7,096 nt of DNA from SICV01 sp964372375 (GTDB lineage: Archaea; Nanobdellota; Nanobdellia; Pacearchaeales; GW2011-AR1), in assembly GCA_964372375.1 (NCBI GenBank), contig CAYJQF010000025.1, positions 1-7,096 of the forward strand. The letters are read 5' to 3'. Made by a program: the position numbers and the translations under genes. The notes under the pieces were generated by a model. That model made no database searches. It saw only the letters and a program-made list of their open reading frames with translations, and was not told where the DNA came from. Of the stretch, positions 4,801 through 7,096 are shown in pieces (position 1 is the stretch's first letter; every line of letters starts with the position of its first letter).

Positions 4801-7096
4801 AAGCAAAAAATATCAGCATTATTTCAGGAAATAATATAACTATGGGCTTCAGAGCAGGTACTACAGGTAATAGAGGCATTCTTCTTCATATCAATGGTAC
4901 TCTCATTGTAAATAATAAGATTTATACCAATGGCACAAGCGCGAATCAGGGTATTAGTGGAACAGGAACAGCTAATCATCTTATCATAGATAATAATACT
5001 ATTATCACGAATGGCAGCAATGGAAACAACACAGGCATTGCCATAAGTGGAATCAACAGCACCATTGCCAATAACACCATCATCACGAATGGGAATGGCT
5101 CTGATGGTATTATGATTGGTTCAGGTACTTCGCATAGAATTTTCAATAACTCTTTGAATAGCACAGGAGGATTCTTTATTACGGGTTCAACCTTAGCTCA
5201 TTTTGCATCCAATAATGTTTCCAATGACACGTTGCTATGGGGTAAACCTGTGCTCTATTTCGGAGGGAATGGAACCTCAGCATGCCAGAATGACACAGTG
5301 TATGATAACCCTCCTCTTGCACACTATACGTTCATTGGCTGCCGCAAAATTACTTTCATTAACTGGAATGTGACGGGAGTGAATACGGGAGCAGATTTTC
5401 TTGACTTTGTGAATGTTTCCAATTCCACCATAGCAAACAATACTTTGTACACGATGAATCGGGGCATTATCCTGACATTGCGGGGTGGGAAGAATAACAC
5501 GATTCAGAATAACACTCTAAGAGTAACGGGAAGCGAGTCTGGATGGGGTATCAGAGCTGAACAAGACTTTACTTTCATTGATAATAACACTATTAATATC
5601 ACTGGAACTTTAGGTGCCAACCATGGTATGCTGCTCATGCTCCTCACCAATGCAACCATAACGAATAATACCATTTACACCCTCTGTAGTACTAGCGGTT
5701 GCAGAGGAATCGATTCGGGGACCCCCTCAGCGACTGCGGCACACAATATGAGCATTATCAATAATACCATTTTTGTAAACTCAACAACAGGAGCAACGGG
5801 AGATGGAATACGCATTTTAGGCAGAGGCAACACCATTTATAAAAACAATATCACCATTTATACTATCAGCTCGTTATCTGATGGAGTAGAGGTAAGTGGT
5901 GGAGTATTCAATAACGTTTCTTCTAATACGATACGCATGCTTGGAGTAACTGATTCTTCAGGTATCAATCTTGTTACAGGTGCAAACGACAATAAGGTGT
6001 TTTATAATAATATTACTTTCTCTTCTGGTCTCGGTGGTAATAAAGGTCTCACTGTCTCTTTTGCTGGTACTCGCAATAATCTCAGCCACAATACCGTTAT
6101 TTTTGCTGGTACTGGCGGGATACAAAGAGGCATCTCAATAGACCTCGGCGCCCCTAATAACACATTTTACAACAATACTTTGCGTGTGAACGGCACGACA
6201 GACCTTAGAGGCGTCTTCATCTCCGCTTCGTCCAATAATTCAATCTCCTATACGACTTTGCGTGTGAACGGCACGACAAACACAAGCATTGCGTTTATGA
6301 TTGATGGTGTCTCTGCGAACAATCTTATTGCACACAATAGAGTGGACGGTGTGACTGGTGATGCATTTTATTTGAACATGTCAGTGAATAGCACTAACAA
6401 TACGCTATGGAACAACACGTTATCGAATGTGAATGTGCATAACCTCATTATTATCAACTTTTCAGCGAATGGTACTCTTTTGAGAGACCAGTACATCGGC
6501 AAGTATAATTTTACCAGTCTGGGCAATCGCATTGTTGTAGAGAATCAGAGTGCAGGACTGATTCGCTTCTTGAATTATACCAATGCGACGGGGAGCAATC
6601 TGAGCCAGGAAATTGTAGTCCTGAATAATACAATCTACTTCAATGAGACGAATGCTAATCTTAACGTTACTGCAAATATAACTTTTTATAATATTCCTGG
6701 CAATCAAAGCAATTATCAGATGTTCCGCAATGGTGCTGCGTGTGCAGCAGCTGATTGTTTCAATTTCACCCAGTTAAATGGGAGCAACGTGGTAATTAAC
6801 GTAAGTGGAGGAGGAAATTATAGTATTAACTATACTGCGTCTGCTGTTGCTGTTTCGCTGCCACCCAATATCAGTCTCGTCTATCCAGGTAATACGACGT
6901 ATACTCGTCTTATTACGGAAATCAATTATACAGTCTCTACTGATGCGCAAGCGTGCTGGTATTCTACTGATAATGGAGTGACGAATACCAGCGTGACATG
7001 CGGTGCAAACGTCTCCAGCTTAAGCAGTGGGCAAGGGACAAGTAATTGGCTTGTCGGCGCGAACGATACTAGCAATAATGTGAATACGAGCAGAGT
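1821..7096 (+). CDS. Giant membrane-anchored surface protein with parallel beta-helix and Ig-like domains (partial, 3' end outside window)
   Basis: One frame stays open from the GTG at 1821 to the window end, giving at least 1758 residues. GTG 1821 is the first possible start after an in-frame TAG at 1812-1814; GTG 1836 or 1839 would shorten the protein by five or six residues. Residues 1-47 are basic and cytoplasmic, and 48-69 form a transmembrane anchor. Outside the cell come a beta-rich domain (about 75-176), a Ser/Thr/Glu/Gln-rich linker (177-236), further beta domains to about 550, a WLKALFRAITGRAI segment (564-577), an EF-hand-like loop (697-708) with a beta-sandwich ending at VVDP (about 841), a long NosD/PbH1-like right-handed beta-helix (about 842-1545), and the start of an Ig-like domain (from about 1681) with C1712 and C1727. 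Dozens of N-x-S/T sequons indicate N-glycosylation. Similar architectures are familiar from DPANN surface proteins. Adhesion, surface-layer structure or polysaccharide contact is inferred; no enzymatic residues could be identified. Confidence 0.85.
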   Translation, partial: MLSYKVVYKKYIKRGGKLYGPYLYENTRVDGSVITSYVGKSFAEKRKLWLIFGLISLFVLAVVLLHVFYGTAPTGRVTAEIGPEYHLGEQLSGTLKFNLREGEFIPQNSKVTLTLGNQVKELYLSEVSVKAKLATADFYAENSTLAGHGDGYGILGTKVVHPVVSFDLLISLPTTVQKEEKKSNESESAGTAPNESSTSTSSTEAPVQATSEGTAQATGQESKEQKKSTYESGYGSSLTGKVVIENAYIITGHAQKGKPYLYNLEPGQTAELVKGSVKVNESEMKDSLVSLKGTDTQVEAATNYELIDKGYGKDFLGDYALTIKLDLSVFNVSVDASEVAVLLTYDNSVIAETNATINLAEPLPPTNLTNITAANESNVTTTNVTNATVLNGTISLLTPLPLTRIARNGSAELVLSEYFAGAENYSFSASHILGSIAGDILILRPAGNFTGSSLGVVTAYAGNESLASNSFPILVSSSDIVIKTGKSHIKLGEPVEWTQNITLETARNISVLLPGAASNITVTKITNAGEEVVSASVTDAAGSSITAQVVAEIHLSKDPLLIRWLKALFRAITGRAIDAPVEPVVAKTSPKSEGAVVLGDDMVVAEGVGADLAQAIVVALDATVKKYSLTYLTPGPKAFEKKVAHGKQVIISAPDELKYTDVLAFTNISEVISVGQESKIQVYWVENKTTVPFDAYDLNGNGKIDYIEWNVPYLSNQTFEIIYITKALHLDENRTFIADVFDFVKSRDDNFTTIPAEHYLRVTFETNLTASRDITIYAKSNTTNASVQVYEYNGTQLLADFGVISNDSMYKIYLSNLSASQDTFDLKTTGGAVDFDYVVDPDISGCGTLDNNSVTYTLTGNVASTAGCFTITGNDTILDCQGFNVTYTGSASAVSIILVPNSGNAANRFTNITIQNCVIITSLASVSSIRGIFLATSAYTTILNNTIYMNGTTGNSGIVVSGSAHNVTIVNNTVYSRATTTDNLGIGTDTSQPQAKNISIISGNNITMGFRAGTTGNRGILLHINGTLIVNNKIYTNGTSANQGISGTGTANHLIIDNNTIITNGSNGNNTGIAISGINSTIANNTIITNGNGSDGIMIGSGTSHRIFNNSLNSTGGFFITGSTLAHFASNNVSNDTLLWGKPVLYFGGNGTSACQNDTVYDNPPLAHYTFIGCRKITFINWNVTGVNTGADFLDFVNVSNSTIANNTLYTMNRGIILTLRGGKNNTIQNNTLRVTGSESGWGIRAEQDFTFIDNNTINITGTLGANHGMLLMLLTNATITNNTIYTLCSTSGCRGIDSGTPSATAAHNMSIINNTIFVNSTTGATGDGIRILGRGNTIYKNNITIYTISSLSDGVEVSGGVFNNVSSNTIRMLGVTDSSGINLVTGANDNKVFYNNITFSSGLGGNKGLTVSFAGTRNNLSHNTVIFAGTGGIQRGISIDLGAPNNTFYNNTLRVNGTTDLRGVFISASSNNSISYTTLRVNGTTNTSIAFMIDGVSANNLIAHNRVDGVTGDAFYLNMSVNSTNNTLWNNTLSNVNVHNLIIINFSANGTLLRDQYIGKYNFTSLGNRIVVENQSAGLIRFLNYTNATGSNLSQEIVVLNNTIYFNETNANLNVTANITFYNIPGNQSNYQMFRNGAACAAADCFNFTQLNGSNVVINVSGGGNYSINYTASAVAVSLPPNISLVYPGNTTYTRLITEINYTVSTDAQACWYSTDNGVTNTSVTCGANVSSLSSGQGTSNWLVGANDTSNNVNTSR
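1830..1940 (+). other. Cytoplasmic N-terminal beta motif of the surface protein (GPYxY...YVGK)
   Basis: Residues 4-40 precede the membrane anchor. They contain a basic stretch (YKKYIKRGGK), then LYGPYLYENTRVDG and SYVGK. The GPY-x-Y ... R-x-x-G ... Y-(I/V/L)-G-K pattern is recalled from small three-stranded motifs in archaeal and transposase or integrase-linked proteins (DUF6788-like), where it may touch nucleic acid. Its presence on the inner face of an anchored surface protein is seen directly; its function is unknown. Confidence 0.5.
1962..2027 (+). other. Transmembrane anchor of the surface protein
   Basis: Residues 48-69 form an uninterrupted hydrophobic helix (LWLIFGLISLFVLAVVLLHVF) preceded by the basic AEKRK. 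By the positive-inside rule the N-terminus stays in the cytoplasm and the large remainder is outside, as in an uncleaved signal anchor. No lipobox Cys is present and no clear signal-peptidase I site is evident after it. Confidence 0.85.
2349..2528 (+). other. Low-complexity hydrophilic linker in the surface protein
   Basis: Residues 177-236 are almost entirely Ser, Thr, Glu, Gln, Lys, Ala and Gly (for example KKSNESESAG and SSTSTSSTEAP). The stretch separates two beta-rich domains. Such linkers commonly act as flexible, possibly O-glycosylated stalks in archaeal surface proteins. Confidence 0.6.
3909..3944 (+). other. EF-hand-like calcium loop in the surface protein
   Basis: Residues 697-708 read DLNGNGKIDYIE. 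This fits the canonical 12-residue EF-hand/dockerin loop, with ligands D1, N3, N5, D9 and E12, Gly at position 6 and Ile at position 8. A calcium ion here would stabilise the junction ahead of the following WNVPYLSNQTFEI strand. Only one loop is visible, as in extracellular single-loop calcium sites. Confidence 0.65.
5004..5092 (+). repeat. Short in-frame DNA repeat one rung apart (78 bp)
   Basis: ATCACGAATGG occurs at 5004-5014 and 5082-5092, exactly 78 bp (26 codons) apart, both encoding ITNG within the NNTIITNG rungs. The match suggests local duplication of a single beta-helix rung, although the copies have diverged between the matches. Confidence 0.5.
6177..6278 (+). repeat. 24-bp perfect direct repeat, 78 bp apart, within the beta-helix
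   Basis: A 24-base sequence beginning ACTTTGCGTGTGAACGG is present at 6177-6200 and again at 6255-6278. Both copies are in frame and encode TLRVNGTT. The 78-bp offset equals 26 codons, one beta-helix rung. Perfect nucleotide identity, including codon choice, points to recent rung duplication or gene conversion rather than protein-level convergence. Confidence 0.75.

Larger units (their letters stand above)
4344..6450 (+). repeat. Beta-helix repeat region (NosD/PbH1-like rungs)
   Basis: The segment opens with ISGCGTLDNNSVTYTLTG and TILDCQGFNVTYTG, a typical entry to an archaeal parallel beta-helix. An NNT-I/L-Y-like motif then recurs. Its first Asn codon falls at 4650, 4731, 4830, 4911, 4992, 5070 and 5145, then at 5436, 5508, 5583, 5664, 5760, 5844, 5922, 6006, 6087 (His in place of the first Asn) and 6171. 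Most spacings are 24-28 codons, with 32-33 twice where a loop is probably inserted. This matches one rung per repeat with an Asn ladder. The gap 5145-5436 holds a less regular stretch with Cys residues (SACQNDTVYDN, FIGCRK), possibly a break between two helix segments. Confidence 0.8.

Noticed and set aside
4976..5164. Hydrophobic minus-strand frame resembling a small membrane protein
   Set aside because: It is the complement of Asn/Thr/Ile-rich rungs; AAT and ACC codons on the + strand give Ile, Val, Leu and Met runs on the other strand. No start signal is present.
4650..6180. Regularly spaced AATAAT repeats considered as a CRISPR or satellite array
   Set aside because: The units are in frame, diverge between copies and encode the Asn ladder of a beta-helix. 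There are no conserved 25-40 bp repeats with unique spacers.

Overview
The window looks like a piece of a DPANN-type archaeal genome, most like Woesearchaeota or Pacearchaeota. Four things point there. Genes are preceded by archaeal TATA boxes (TTTATATA, TTAAATAC) at leaderless or short-leader distances, with no clear Shine-Dalgarno. The gene families are archaeal: a COG2316-like HD hydrolase tail, an MNT nucleotidyltransferase pair and a COG4900-like metallopeptidase. The last gene is a very large Asn/Thr-rich surface protein built from domains I associate with these lineages. TGA, TAA and TAG all serve as stops, so the code is standard. No database search was possible, so the lineage is inferred.

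Layout, all genes on the + strand. (1) 1-129 is the 3' end of a probable HD-superfamily hydrolase. (2) A 93-bp gap holds short direct and inverted repeats and a TATA box, then a two-gene operon at 223-1220. It encodes a small helical protein (HEPN/HepT-like candidate) and an MNT-type nucleotidyltransferase with an extra C-terminal domain, overlapping by 4 bp (ATGA). This is the arrangement of a HEPN-MNT toxin-antitoxin module, although the small protein's RX4H motif is not where HepT has it. (3) 1320-1739 is a single metallopeptidase gene (HELLH) with its own promoter. (4) From 1821 to the window end an uninterrupted reading frame of at least 1758 codons encodes a membrane-anchored surface protein.

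The giant protein has a short basic cytoplasmic N-terminus, one transmembrane anchor, beta-rich domains, a low-complexity linker, an EF-hand-like calcium loop, a long right-handed parallel beta-helix (NosD/PbH1-like, with an NNT-I/L-Y ladder about every 26 residues) and the beginning of an Ig-like domain. It carries dozens of N-x-S/T sequons, consistent with heavy N-glycosylation. A role in adhesion, as part of the surface layer, or in polysaccharide interaction is inferred. The window cuts off its C-terminus.

No tRNA, rRNA, CRISPR array or insertion sequence was seen. No stretch above 300 bp lacks a gene. The most notable items are the variant HEPN-MNT operon with its putative operator and the modular, internally repeating surface protein.
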